NCBI GenBank assembly: GCA_023400055.1
Contig: JAEXFN010000018.1
Location: forward strand, 248,001 to 312,000
Direction: 5' to 3'
Source of the DNA: Bacillota bacterium
GTDB lineage: Bacteria > Bacillota > UBA4882 > UBA8346
Length of the DNA: 64,000 nucleotides
Below the pieces are notes generated by a model. The model saw only the letters and a program-made list of their open reading frames with translations. It was not told the origin of the DNA and did no database searches. Positions 44,171-52,462 of the stretch are shown here, in pieces (the stretch's first letter is position 1; every line of letters starts with the position of its first letter). A program made the position numbers and the translations under genes.

Positions 44171-45085
44171 TTATGGTTGGGTCCGGCGGATCACCGGTTG
44201 CTCCGGTTCTTGAATGACCAGCAGAACCCCGCCGAGAATCAAGGCCGTGCCGATCCCAAAGGTAACTCCCACCCGTTCCCCCAGGCAGAGCCAGCCCAGC
44301 CAGGTGCCGACCAGCGGTTGAAAGAAAAAATAGAGCCCGGCGCGGGTCGCCTCGACCCGCTGCAGTCCCTTGTTCCAGCAGTAAAAGGCGCCGGCGGTGG
44401 AGACCACCCCGAGGTAGAGCGTTCCGCCCCAGACCAGCGGCTGTCCGAGCAGTTGCCGAAGCCGGGCTGGCTGCAGTTCGGCCCCGACCAGCGGCGTCAT
44501 GACGACCAGCGCTGTCAAAACGGCATAAGTAGTCACGATCAACGGCGAATAGCCAGCCGGCACCCGTTTCACCAGCACCGACATTAACGCCCAAGTCAGA
44601 GCGGCGCTGATCAAAACCGCTCCGCCCAGCTGGACCGAATGGCCTTGGCCGACACCGAGCTGGCCGACTCCCACGATGAACAGCACACCCAGGGTAGCCA
44701 GGCCGACCGATAGCGCTTTTCTGGCGGTAATCCGCTCTTTCAAGATCAGCCGCGCAAAAAGGACCATAAACGCCGGAGTGGCCGCGGTGATGACCGCGCC
44801 CATCTGCGCCGACGAGAGCCGCGTCCCCGCGAACTGCGCCCAGATCGACAGGAAATAACCGATGACGCCGATGGCCAGAATGAGCGGAATGTCCTTCAGC
44901 TTGATCCGCCAGGATTGACGAGTCAACAGAGCGACGCCGGCCAAAGCGACTAGGGCCACCAGATAACGCAACCAGACCAGTTGTAACGGCGGGACCACCG
45001 CCAGCACCATTTTGCTCACCACATACATGCCGCCCCAGATGCTGGCGGCGGCGATCGAATAAAGCGGACCCAGATATTTTCTCAT
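44171..45085 (-). CDS. EamA/DMT-family metabolite exporter
   Basis: Drug/metabolite transporter of 304 residues with ten predicted helices in two EamA repeats: first AAASIWGGMYVVSKMVLAVV to FLSIWAQFAGTRLSSAQ, second GAVLISAALTWALMSVLVKR to FFFQPLVGTWLGWLCLGE. GGAGGG precedes the ATG. Members export amino acids, purines or other metabolites. A divergent Lrp/AsnC regulator next door suggests an amino acid substrate. The promoter is visible at 45250-45278. Confidence 0.88.
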   Translation of the reverse strand: MRKYLGPLYSIAAASIWGGMYVVSKMVLAVVPPLQLVWLRYLVALVALAGVALLTRQSWRIKLKDIPLILAIGVIGYFLSIWAQFAGTRLSSAQMGAVITAATPAFMVLFARLILKERITARKALSVGLATLGVLFIVGVGQLGVGQGHSVQLGGAVLISAALTWALMSVLVKRVPAGYSPLIVTTYAVLTALVVMTPLVGAELQPARLRQLLGQPLVWGGTLYLGVVSTAGAFYCWNKGLQRVEATRAGLYFFFQPLVGTWLGWLCLGERVGVTFGIGTALILGGVLLVIQEPEQPVIRRTQP

Positions 45086-45192
45086 TTTCGATTCCCTCCA
45101 TCGTCAAAATCGTTGCTGCCTGCTCCGGACGGAAGGAAACACCTGCAGCGATTCGATCCGTCAGGAGCGAACCGCCACGGGCATGTCGTTTT

Positions 45193-45216
45193 CAAACAAC
45201 GGTTTGTAAAACACCG
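45193..45216. promoter_or_regulatory. Small palindrome in exporter leader
   Basis: CAAAC-AACG-GTTTG lies in the leader of the exporter, between the divergent promoters and the coding start. A possible binding site for the neighbouring Lrp-like regulator, by position only. Confidence 0.3.
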
Positions 45217-45249
45217 CCATTCCCTCCTTTAGCCAGTTGGTTTGACCCA

Positions 45250-45278
45250 ATTATAGCATAGGGATCGCCGAATCCCAA
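45250..45278 (-). promoter_or_regulatory. Promoter of EamA exporter
   Basis: On the minus strand: TTGGGA, 17 bp, TATAAT. Leader of about 155 nt. Confidence 0.6.
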
Positions 45279-45340
45279 GCTTCACCCGACCGAGACGGGA
45301 ACATCATCAATTTTTGGACGAGACAGGATCCATATTAAAG

Positions 45341-45369
45341 TTGACAATCCAATTATATAGAATTATAAT
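45341..45369 (+). promoter_or_regulatory. Consensus sigma-A promoter of Lrp/AsnC gene
   Basis: TTGACA, 17 bp, TATAAT: both boxes perfect. Start predicted near 45376, so the leader is only about 17 nt. Confidence 0.8.
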
Positions 45370-45392
45370 CTGTTTAAAGGATGTGTTTCCGA

Positions 45393-45872
45393 ATGATCGA
45401 CGAAGTTGATGCAAAAATACTGAATATTATTCAGGAAGACGCCCGCATCAGCAATGCTGAAATCGCCCGGCAGATCGGAATGGCGGCTTCGGCCACGCTG
45501 GAGCGGGTCCGCAAACTCGAGGAAAGCGGGATCATTCAGCGTTATGAAGCCCGCTTGAAACCGCAAGCGCTCGGTCTCGGATTGCTGGCTTTCGTCTTTG
45601 TACGAATCGAGGGGCCGGCCGAGGCGCTGGCCACCGGCAGGCAGCTGGCGGCCATTCCGGAGGTGCAAGAGGTCCACCATATCGCCGGAGAGGATTGCTT
45701 TTTGGTGAAGCTGCGGACCGAGAGCACCGAAAAGCTCGGGGAGATCCTGCGCGAGAAGTTCGGTGGCATCCCGGCGATCAAGACCACCCGGACTGCCATC
45801 GCCTTTACCACTCTGAAGGAAACCAGCCAACTGCCGCTGGCGACGGTTGAATCCGGATCCGACGACAAATAA
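45393..45872 (+). CDS. Lrp/AsnC-family transcriptional regulator
   Basis: Regulator of 159 residues. N-terminal helix-turn-helix DEVDAKILNIIQEDARISNA, EIARQIGMAASATLERVRKL, then the RAM/ligand domain with LGLGLLAFVFVRIEG, VQEVHHIAGEDCFLVKLRTE and IAFTTLKE. The ATG at 45393 is preferred over 45381 because AAAGG must lie upstream; 45381 follows it directly. Divergent from the EamA exporter, the usual layout of an amino-acid-responsive regulator with its target. The cupin gene starts 38 bp downstream. Confidence 0.9.
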   Translation: MIDEVDAKILNIIQEDARISNAEIARQIGMAASATLERVRKLEESGIIQRYEARLKPQALGLGLLAFVFVRIEGPAEALATGRQLAAIPEVQEVHHIAGEDCFLVKLRTESTEKLGEILREKFGGIPAIKTTRTAIAFTTLKETSQLPLATVESGSDDK

Positions 45873-45910
45873 ACAAACCAAAATCATCTTTAATAAGGAG
45901 TGGGTCTTTC

Positions 45911-46273
45911 ATGTTGGAAAAAGTCAATCTGGCCGAGAAATTTGACCTTGTCGATGACTTCTGGCACCAGCGGCTGCTGGGCGAAGTCAACAGTTTCCAG
46001 GTCAAGATCGCCAAACTCCAGGGCGATTTCGTCTGGCACCACCACGAGGTCGAAGACGAAATGTTCCTGGTGATCAAGGGAAATCTCACCATCAAACTGC
46101 GCGATGGCGACGTCCATTTGTCCGAAGGCGAGTTTTTGATCATCCCCAAAGGCATCGAGCACCAGCCGTCGGCAGCGGCCGAGGTCCAAGTCCTGGTCTT
46201 TGAACCCGGAACCACGCTGAACACCGGCAATGTCACCAACGAACGGACCCGGACGGTCGTAGAACCGCTCTAG
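45911..46273 (+). CDS. Cupin-domain protein
   Basis: Single cupin of 120 residues. Metal-ligand motifs: WHHHEVEDEMFLVIKGNLTI (His, His, Glu) and GEFLIIPKGIEHQPSA (His). GGAGTG precedes the ATG. Such small cupins are often sugar isomerases, dioxygenase-like or ligand-binding; none can be chosen here. Probably co-transcribed with the Lrp-type regulator. Its stop overlaps the end of the convergent kinase gene by 4 bp. Confidence 0.85.
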   Translation: MLEKVNLAEKFDLVDDFWHQRLLGEVNSFQVKIAKLQGDFVWHHHEVEDEMFLVIKGNLTIKLRDGDVHLSEGEFLIIPKGIEHQPSAAAEVQVLVFEPGTTLNTGNVTNERTRTVVEPL

Positions 46274-47247
46274 TCGATCGCCAGCTTCGGCGTCTGCGCC
46301 AGGCACTGACGGATCTGTTCCAAGTCGGGCAGCGCCGGGATAGCCCCTTTTTTGGTGGTGGTCAACGCCCCCGCGGCATTGGCGAAATCGACGATCCGTT
46401 CCAGTTCGCCGCGGTCCAGCCGTTCCAGATCCGGCGCCGTCCGGCCGCTCAGATGATAGAGGACAGCTCCCAAAAACGCGTCGCCGGCACCGGTGGTATC
46501 CACCACCGGCACCGCGTAGGTGGGCAGCCGGCCGGTTCCGAAAGGCGCGCGGTAATAACAGCCGCCCGGTCCCAGGGTGACCAGGATCAATTGGGGGCCG
46601 AAACGGCTGAGGGCGGCCGAAGCACTGTCCAGATCGGCCAGGCCGGTCAGGAGCTCCAGCTCGGCGTCGGAGACCTTGACCAGATCCGCAAAGACCAGTC
46701 CCGCCTTCATGGCCTCCACGGCCGCATCGGCATTGGGCCACAACAGCGGGCGGTAATTGGGATCGTAAGAGATCAGCTTGCCCTGCGCCTTGGCGAACTT
46801 CACCGCCGCCAGAGTGGCGCTCCGGGCCGGTTCATCGGTCATCGAAATCGAACCGAAATGGAAGATCCCCGCCGCGCGGATCAGATCGTATTCGATGTCC
46901 GCCGCGCTGAACATCAGGTCGGCGCCGGGATTGCGGTAGAAGCTGAACTGCCGGTCGCCGGACGCGTCCAGCTGAACAAAGGCCAAGGTAGTATGGACCG
47001 TCGGCGAGAACTTGAAGCCGGTTACGTCAATTCCCTGTTGCTGCAAGACCTCCCGGAGGTAGACCCCGAACGAATCCTGGCCCGCCATGCCCAGAAACGC
47101 GCCGCGCTTCCCCAACCGGGCGACGGCCGCCAACACATTGGCCGGGGCCCCGCCGGGATTCTCCTCGAACAGCCATTGCCCGGCCGCCGACCGGCCGGCC
47201 GGCGTAAAATCGATCAAAATCTCTCCCAAAGCCGTCACATCCAACAT
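46270..47247 (-). CDS. PfkB-family carbohydrate kinase (fructokinase-like)
   Basis: Sugar kinase of 325 residues. Begins MLDVTALGEILIDFTP; the first PfkB signature is GGAPANVLAAVARLGKRGAF; the second, with the catalytic Asp, is DTTGAGDAFLGAVLYHL. Sequence flavour matches bacterial fructokinases (ATP plus fructose to fructose-6-phosphate), although 2-keto-3-deoxygluconate kinases look similar. GGGGAATC precedes the ATG. The aldose 1-epimerase 54 bp upstream on the same strand suggests one sugar-utilisation operon. Confidence 0.88.
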   Translation of the reverse strand: MLDVTALGEILIDFTPAGRSAAGQWLFEENPGGAPANVLAAVARLGKRGAFLGMAGQDSFGVYLREVLQQQGIDVTGFKFSPTVHTTLAFVQLDASGDRQFSFYRNPGADLMFSAADIEYDLIRAAGIFHFGSISMTDEPARSATLAAVKFAKAQGKLISYDPNYRPLLWPNADAAVEAMKAGLVFADLVKVSDAELELLTGLADLDSASAALSRFGPQLILVTLGPGGCYYRAPFGTGRLPTYAVPVVDTTGAGDAFLGAVLYHLSGRTAPDLERLDRGELERIVDFANAAGALTTTKKGAIPALPDLEQIRQCLAQTPKLAID

Positions 47248-47301
47248 CGGCTGATTCCCCTTTGCATATCGGCGTCGGCACGGAACCGCCCGGCGTCCGT
47301 C

Positions 47302-48348
47302 TTATTCGGCCGAAAACTTGAAGATTGTCACTTGCCTGTATGTCTCTCCCGGATTTAAAACCGCCGACGGGAATTGCGGTTGATTGGGCGAATCGGGATA
47401 ATGTTGCGTTTCCAGGCAGAACCCGCTGTGCTTGCCGTAGGCTACGCCCGACTTGCCGGTTAACTTGCCGTCCAGGAAATTGGCGGTATAAAACTGGATG
47501 CCGGGTTGGGTAGTGAAGACCTCCAGCACCCGGCCGCTCCGCGGTTCGCGGACCCGGGCCGCCCGGGACGGCGCGCCGGCGGCGTTTTCCTTAATTAAGA
47601 CGTAGTTATGATCATAACCCCCCGGAACCTGCCCAATCTCGGACCCGACGGTTTTGGCCTTCCTGAAGTCGAGCGACGTTCCCTGAACCGACTGGAGCTC
47701 GCCGGTGGGAATCAGTGTCTCGTCGACCGCGGTGAAACGGTCGGCGTCGATGACCACCTCATGATCCAGGATCGCGCCGCTGCCCTCGCCCGCCAGATTG
47801 AAATAAGTATGTTGAGTCAGGTTGACCACGGTCGGCTGGTCGGTGACGGCTTCGTAACGAATGGTAAATTCATTGGCATTATTCAACAGATAGGTGACGG
47901 TCGCGGTCAAGTTGCCGGGATAGCCCTCCTCGTCGTCCTTGGAAAGGTAGCTGAGCTTCACGCCGACTTCCGATCCGTTCTCCAACGGCGCCGCGGTCCA
48001 GACCCGTTTGTCGAAACCGACCCGCCCGCCGTGAAGGTGGTTGACGCCGTCATTGGCGGCCAGCTGGTATTCCCGGCCATTCAGCGTGAAACGAGCCCCT
48101 GCGATCCGGTTGCCGAACCGGCCGACCAGCGCCCCGAAGAAAGGATGTCCGGCCAGGTATTCGGGCAGAGTGTCGAAGCCGAGCACTACGTCGGCGCAGT
48201 CCCCGTTGCGATCGGGCACCCGCAGCGCGGTAATGATCCCGCCGTAGGTAATAAACTGAATGATCAGCTGATGGTCATTGCTCAATGTAAACCGTTCCAC
48301 CGCCGTGCCATCGGCAGTCCGACCGAACGGTTCCCTGGTAATATTCAT
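47302..48348 (-). CDS. galM: Aldose 1-epimerase (mutarotase)
   Basis: Mutarotase of 348 residues that interconverts alpha and beta anomers of aldoses such as galactose or glucose. Family patterns are complete: FFGALVGRFGNRIAGARFTL, NHLHGGRVGFDKRVW, VNLTQHTYFNLAGEG (catalytic His), GYDHNYV and FCLETQHYPDSPNQPQFPS (catalytic Glu). AGGGGGTT precedes the ATG. First gene of a short operon with the PfkB kinase. Confidence 0.93.
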   Translation of the reverse strand: MNITREPFGRTADGTAVERFTLSNDHQLIIQFITYGGIITALRVPDRNGDCADVVLGFDTLPEYLAGHPFFGALVGRFGNRIAGARFTLNGREYQLAANDGVNHLHGGRVGFDKRVWTAAPLENGSEVGVKLSYLSKDDEEGYPGNLTATVTYLLNNANEFTIRYEAVTDQPTVVNLTQHTYFNLAGEGSGAILDHEVVIDADRFTAVDETLIPTGELQSVQGTSLDFRKAKTVGSEIGQVPGGYDHNYVLIKENAAGAPSRAARVREPRSGRVLEVFTTQPGIQFYTANFLDGKLTGKSGVAYGKHSGFCLETQHYPDSPNQPQFPSAVLNPGETYRQVTIFKFSAE

Positions 48349-48448
48349 CGTTACGAACCCCCTCGTTTTCTGCGTATTCGTTAATGTTCTATATCCATAT
48401 TATTGCAAACGGCCGCGGTTTTCCAGATCAAGTTTCCATAATTTTTAA

Positions 48449-48569
48449 ATAATGCGCCGCTCCAGAACCAGGAAGGCTTAAGCTTACGGCGTCCACGGAT
48501 GGACATCAACCGCAAAGCCAGAGCCAGGGATGGCTCAAGGGTAAGCGGCTAGGGATGACCATATGCCGC
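48449..48569. other. Hairpins with AGGGAT/ACGGAT loops
   Basis: GTCC-ACGGAT-GGAC (48491-48504), GAGCC-AGGGAT-GGCTC (48521-48536) and GCGGC...GCCGC around TAGGGATGA (48545-48569), with CCAGAACCAGGAAGG upstream (also near 2021 as CCAGAACCGGGAAGG). Each loop presents ANGGA, as in the hairpin array at 38.2-38.6 kb. Confidence 0.45.
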
Positions 48570-48617
48570 CCCGGCCGGATGAAGAACCAATTCTGCATAA
48601 ATTCTTCCTTTTCAGAA

Positions 48618-48663
48618 AATGATACGAAGTATCATTGACAAGATTTAGTCCTTCTGATATATT
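48618..48663 (+). promoter_or_regulatory. znu promoter with palindromic operator
   Basis: Perfect palindrome AATGATAC-GAA-GTATCATT (48618-48636) overlaps the first bases of the -35 box TTGACA (48635-48640); 17-bp spacer; TATATT (48658-48663). Position fits repression by the Zur/Fur-family regulator encoded downstream. Confidence 0.7.
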
Positions 48664-48705
48664 TTTCTTGATACTTAATCTCATTAAAGAGCGAGGGGAT
48701 TCACT

Positions 48706-49614
48706 ATGCGTTTATCTCGAAAACTAGCCGGCGGGCTCGTCCTGCTGGCGCTGAGCGTGCTGTTTTGGGTCGTGGGACCCGGCTGCGCAGCCAGCGGACC
48801 GGATGCCGGGGGCAAAGTCTTGAAAGTCGTCGCTTCCGCCAATTTTTACGGCGATGTCGTCGCCCAGATCGGCGGCGCCCGCGTCACGGTGACCAGTATT
48901 CTTTCGGATCCCAACGTCGATCCGCACCTGTATGAATCGAACGTCCGGGACGCCAAAGCGATCGCCGCTGCCGACCTGGCCATCGAAAACGGCGGAGGGT
49001 ATGACGACTGGATGGATAAGCTGCTCGCAGCCTCCCCCAATTCCAAGCGGGTCCTGCTCAAGGCCTACGACATCGCCGGCACCAAGCTGCCCGACAATGA
49101 GCACGTCTGGTACAGCGTAGCCAACATCCAGCAAGTCGCCGAATCGGTCGCCGCCACTCTGACGAAACTCGATCCGTCCGGCCGGGCCGCCTATCAGAGC
49201 AACCTGCAGACCTTCAAAAAAGCCCTGGATACAATCAGGGAGAAGACCGCCGCGATCAAAGCCAAACACAACGGGACCCCCGTCGGCCTGACCGAGACGA
49301 TCTTCCTCTACCAGACCGGTCCGCTGGGCCTGAAGGTGCTCACTCCGCTTGAATTCCAAAAAGCCGTCGCCGAAGGGGAAGACCCGCCGGCGAGCGCGGT
49401 GATCAGCGCCGAGAATCAGGTCAAAGCCAAGAAGGTCAAAGTTTTGATTTACAACAAACAAACCGAGACCAAGATCACCGCCAAACTGCAGGCCGAAGCC
49501 AAGGCGGCGGGCATCCCGATCGTCGCGGTAACCGAGACCATGCCGGTGGGCAAAAATTATCAAACCTGGATTCTGGACCAGTTGAATGCGCTGGAACAGG
49601 CCCTCGGAAAGTAG
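48706..49614 (+). CDS. znuA: Zinc/manganese ABC importer, substrate-binding lipoprotein
   Basis: Cluster A-I metal-binding protein of 302 residues. Signal peptide ends in a plausible lipobox (WVVGPGC, Cys about 27). Metal-ligand segments are SDPNVDPHLYESNVRDA, NEHVWYS and GLTETIFLYQT; the His-rich loop of many ZnuA proteins is absent. GAGGGGATT precedes the ATG. First gene of znuA-znuC-permease-permease, with a promoter palindrome and a Zur-like regulator gene at the far end. Zinc is more likely than manganese from this context. Confidence 0.88.
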   Translation: MRLSRKLAGGLVLLALSVLFWVVGPGCAASGPDAGGKVLKVVASANFYGDVVAQIGGARVTVTSILSDPNVDPHLYESNVRDAKAIAAADLAIENGGGYDDWMDKLLAASPNSKRVLLKAYDIAGTKLPDNEHVWYSVANIQQVAESVAATLTKLDPSGRAAYQSNLQTFKKALDTIREKTAAIKAKHNGTPVGLTETIFLYQTGPLGLKVLTPLEFQKAVAEGEDPPASAVISAENQVKAKKVKVLIYNKQTETKITAKLQAEAKAAGIPIVAVTETMPVGKNYQTWILDQLNALEQALGK

Positions 49615-49622
49615 CTGAGCCA

Positions 49623-50399
49623 TTGTCGCAGTCAAACACGCCCATCGTAGCGCTGGATCAGGTCCAGGTCCGGTTGGGCGGCCGGACCATTCAGCAAGAT
49701 ATGAGCTTTAGCGTCGAGAATGGCGAGTTCATCGCCATTCTCGGGCCCAATGGCGCCGGCAAGAGCACCCTGCTCAAGTTGCTGCTCGGGCTGGTGAAAC
49801 CCAGCGGCGGCACCGTCCGCGTCCTGGGGGCTGCCCCCCGCAAAGGCAACCCCAAGATCGGCTATGCGCCGCAATTCCGCTCACTCGAAGCCGACATGGC
49901 CCTGCGCGCCCGGGACATCGTCGGCTTCGGGCTGGACGGCCACCGTTGGGGGCCGGGCTGGCCCAGCCGCAAACGGGAAACCCTAATCGACCGGGCCTTG
50001 GCCGAGGTGGATGCCACCGCCTTTGCCGATGCTCCGGTCGGTCGGCTGTCCGGGGGCGAACAGCAACGGCTGCTGATCGCGCAGGCCTTATTGACCGAAC
50101 CCAGCCTGTTGTTGATGGATGAACCGTTCGCCAACCTGGATATCGCCCATGAACAGGAGATTATCGCCCTGATCAACCGGGTGTGCCGTTCGCGGCGGGT
50201 GGCGGTGCTGCTGGTCACCCACGACGCCAATCCGCTGTTGCCCGTGATCGACCGGGTGCTTTACATGGCGGGCGGCCACGCCGCCATCGGGCTGCCCGAT
50301 GAGGTGATCAACGGCCGGACCCTGAGCGAGCTCTACGGGTCACCGGTGGAGGTCGTCGAAGCCCTAGGCCGCAAATTCATTGTGGGGGCCCAGATTTAA
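49623..50399 (+). CDS. znuC: Zinc/manganese ABC importer, ATP-binding protein
   Basis: ATPase of 258 residues. Walker A GPNGAGKSTLLK, Q-loop YAPQFRS, signature LSGGEQQRLLIAQAL, Walker B LLLMDEPFANLD and switch His in VTHDANPL. The TTG start lies 8 bp after the binding-protein gene with GGAAAG upstream, so translation is likely coupled. Drives metal import through the two downstream permeases. Confidence 0.92.
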   Translation: MSQSNTPIVALDQVQVRLGGRTIQQDMSFSVENGEFIAILGPNGAGKSTLLKLLLGLVKPSGGTVRVLGAAPRKGNPKIGYAPQFRSLEADMALRARDIVGFGLDGHRWGPGWPSRKRETLIDRALAEVDATAFADAPVGRLSGGEQQRLLIAQALLTEPSLLLMDEPFANLDIAHEQEIIALINRVCRSRRVAVLLVTHDANPLLPVIDRVLYMAGGHAAIGLPDEVINGRTLSELYGSPVEVVEALGRKFIVGAQI

Positions 50400-50477
50400 C
50401 GGGCCCGCCCTGCCCATGCCCGTGCCGACGACCTGGCCGATAAAATTCATGCCCGCGGGGCAATTCGGGGAGTCAAA

Positions 50478-51299
50478 ATGTTCGAGCTTTTACAATATCC
50501 CTTCATTCAAAACGCATTGATCGCGGGGTCCCTGGTGGCGGTGATCGCCGCCGTCACCGGATATTTCCTGATCGCGCGCGGCCTGACCTTTGCCGGCCAC
50601 GCGCTGCCCAACATCGGCTTCGCGGGGGCGGCCGGCGCGGTGTTCATCGGGGTACGGCCGGTCTACGGCCTGTTTGCCTTCACCATCCTGGCAGCGGCGG
50701 GGATCGGACTGGACGGCCAGGCGGCCCGCGAACGGGATATCGCGGTCGGCGTCCTGATGACCTTCGCGCTGGGATTGGGCCTGATGTTCCTATCGCTGTA
50801 TGCAGGATACGCCCAGCGCGTTTACGGCATCCTCTTCGGCACCATTCTGGGGATTAGCCGTCAGGATGTATCGCTCACGGCAGTGGCAGCGCTCTTGATC
50901 ACCGCGGCGATGATTCTGTTCTACCGGCCGCTGCTCTTCAGCACCTTCGATCCGGCGGTGGCCGAGGCGCGCGGCGTTCCGGTCCGCTTCCTGGCGGTGG
51001 CCTTTCTGGTGGTGGTGGCGCTGGCGGTTTCCCTGGCGGTCCAACTGATGGGAGCGCTATTGGTTTTCACGTTGCTGATCGGGCCGGCGGCCACCGCCAC
51101 CCGGCTGGTGCGCCGGCCCGGCCGGGCCATTCTCGTCGCGGCACTGCTGGGCGTGGCCTACATTTGGATCGGCATCCTGCTGGCGGCGGAGACTGCCGAT
51201 CTGCCGGTGAGTTTCTTCATCGCGGCACTGGCGTTTATCGTCTATCTGCCGGTCCGCTTCCTGGTAAAAGGCCGTCGCGAGGGAAAAACCGTGGTTTAG
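50478..51299 (+). CDS. znuB: Zinc/manganese ABC importer, permease 1
   Basis: ABC-3 family permease of 273 residues with about eight helices. The conserved regions are ARGLTFAGHALPNIGFAGAA, SLYAGYAQRVYGILFGTILG, RPLLFSTFDPAVAEARGVPV (coupling helix) and GALLVFTLLIGPAATA. GGGGAG lies upstream of the ATG. A second permease gene follows after a 270-bp repetitive segment; the two may form a heterodimer or alternative homodimers. Confidence 0.92.
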   Translation: MFELLQYPFIQNALIAGSLVAVIAAVTGYFLIARGLTFAGHALPNIGFAGAAGAVFIGVRPVYGLFAFTILAAAGIGLDGQAARERDIAVGVLMTFALGLGLMFLSLYAGYAQRVYGILFGTILGISRQDVSLTAVAALLITAAMILFYRPLLFSTFDPAVAEARGVPVRFLAVAFLVVVALAVSLAVQLMGALLVFTLLIGPAATATRLVRRPGRAILVAALLGVAYIWIGILLAAETADLPVSFFIAALAFIVYLPVRFLVKGRREGKTVV

Positions 51300-51300
51300 A

Positions 51301-51554
51301 TGGTTGGCGGGCGGTAGGTGGTTGGTAGTTCGTGGTTCGTGGTTGGTAGTTCGTGATGGGTGGTTCGTAGTTCATAGGAACCGAAAGAGGTTATCAATCA
51401 TCATAACCAAGAACCTGATCAGCATCCTGAATCAGCTTCAACAACTACGAACCACGAACCTGAATCAGCATCCAGAACCACTTCAACAACCACGAACTAC
51501 CAACTACTAACCTGAATCTGCATTCAGAACCAGCTTCAACAACCGCCAACCAAA
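51301..51554. repeat. GT-rich/AC-rich quasi-palindrome with three tandem units
   Basis: Left arm 51304-51377 is built from GGTTGGTAGTTCGTGGTTCG-type words; the right part holds three units starting CCTGATCAGC/CCTGAATC (51414, 51459, 51511; 45-52 bp each) with their complements (AACTACGAACCACGAACC, CAACCACGAACTACCAAC). In mRNA it could fold into a large imperfect hairpin between the two permease genes. Confidence 0.75.
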
Positions 51555-51572
51555 CCGGGAGGATCATGACTC

Positions 51573-52460
51573 ATGTTTGAGCTATTGCGTTCCGATATCT
51601 TTTTAAATGCCTGGCTGGGCGGGACCGTCGCCGCGGTGATCGGGGCGGTGGTCGGCTATTTCCTGGTGCTCCGGGCTCAGGCTTTCGCCTGCGAGGCCTT
51701 TTCGGACATCGGCTTTGCCGGAGCCACCGGCGCCGCGCTGCTGGGAGTCAACTCCATCGTGGGCATGGTGGCGTTCGCGATCGTTGCCGCGCTGGGTTTG
51801 GGGTGTTTTGGGGAAAAGGTGCGCGGCCGGGATGTGGAGATCGGAATGGTGCTCTCCTTTGCACTGGGGATCGGGGTGCTATTCCTGAGCTTGTACGCGC
51901 ACCATAGCGCCGCTCACGCCAATGCCGGCATCAACATTCTCTTCGGCTCGCTGCTCAGCGTCACCCGCCAGGATATCGCGCTGGTCACCCGCTGCGGCAT
52001 AGCGGTTCTGCTGGTGATGGCGGCCATCTACCGGCCGCTGCTGTTCGCCTCGATCGACCCCGCCATCGCCCAGGCGCGCGGGGTGCCGGTGCGCTTGCTG
52101 TCCATGGTATTTCTGCTGGTATTGGCGGTAACCGCCGCGACCGCGATTCTGGTCAGCGGCGTGCTGCTGGTAGTGGCGTTGCTGGTCGCCCCGGCGGCGA
52201 CAGCGGTCAACCTGGCCCACCGGCCCCGCAACGCCATCCTGCTGGCGGTGGGCTTCGGCCTGGCGGTGACCTGGTCCGGGCTGCTCCTGGCTTTCCTGGG
52301 AACCTGGCGGCACCTGCCGGCCGGTTTCTATATCGCGACGCTGGCGGCGGCGTTATACTATCTCTCATTATTGGTGCGCAAGCGGTCCGGCCGCCGGCAC
52401 CCGGATCAACAGCCCCATCCCAACCGCGAAACGGACGGTGCCAGTCCCGCGCCATTATGA
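51573..52460 (+). CDS. Zinc/manganese ABC importer, permease 2
   Basis: Second ABC-3 family permease, 295 residues, same fold as the first: LRAQAFACEAFSDIGFAGAT, SLYAHHSAAHANAGINILFG (with three His absent from permease 1), RPLLFASIDPAIAQARGVPV and LLVVALLVAPAATAV. The C-terminal tail is basic and His/Pro-rich (RHPDQQPHPNRETDG). GGGAGG precedes the ATG. The start of the convergent regulator region lies 3 bp beyond its stop. Whether both permeases work with the one ATPase is an open question. Confidence 0.9.
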   Translation: MFELLRSDIFLNAWLGGTVAAVIGAVVGYFLVLRAQAFACEAFSDIGFAGATGAALLGVNSIVGMVAFAIVAALGLGCFGEKVRGRDVEIGMVLSFALGIGVLFLSLYAHHSAAHANAGINILFGSLLSVTRQDIALVTRCGIAVLLVMAAIYRPLLFASIDPAIAQARGVPVRLLSMVFLLVLAVTAATAILVSGVLLVVALLVAPAATAVNLAHRPRNAILLAVGFGLAVTWSGLLLAFLGTWRHLPAGFYIATLAAALYYLSLLVRKRSGRRHPDQQPHPNRETDGASPAPL

Positions 52461-52462
52461 CA

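Noticed and set aside
44163..45107. 314-codon frame overlapping the EamA exporter on the same strand
   Set aside because: Its translation lacks membrane segments and is Arg/Gly-rich. The 44171-45085 frame has the ribosome site and ten helices.
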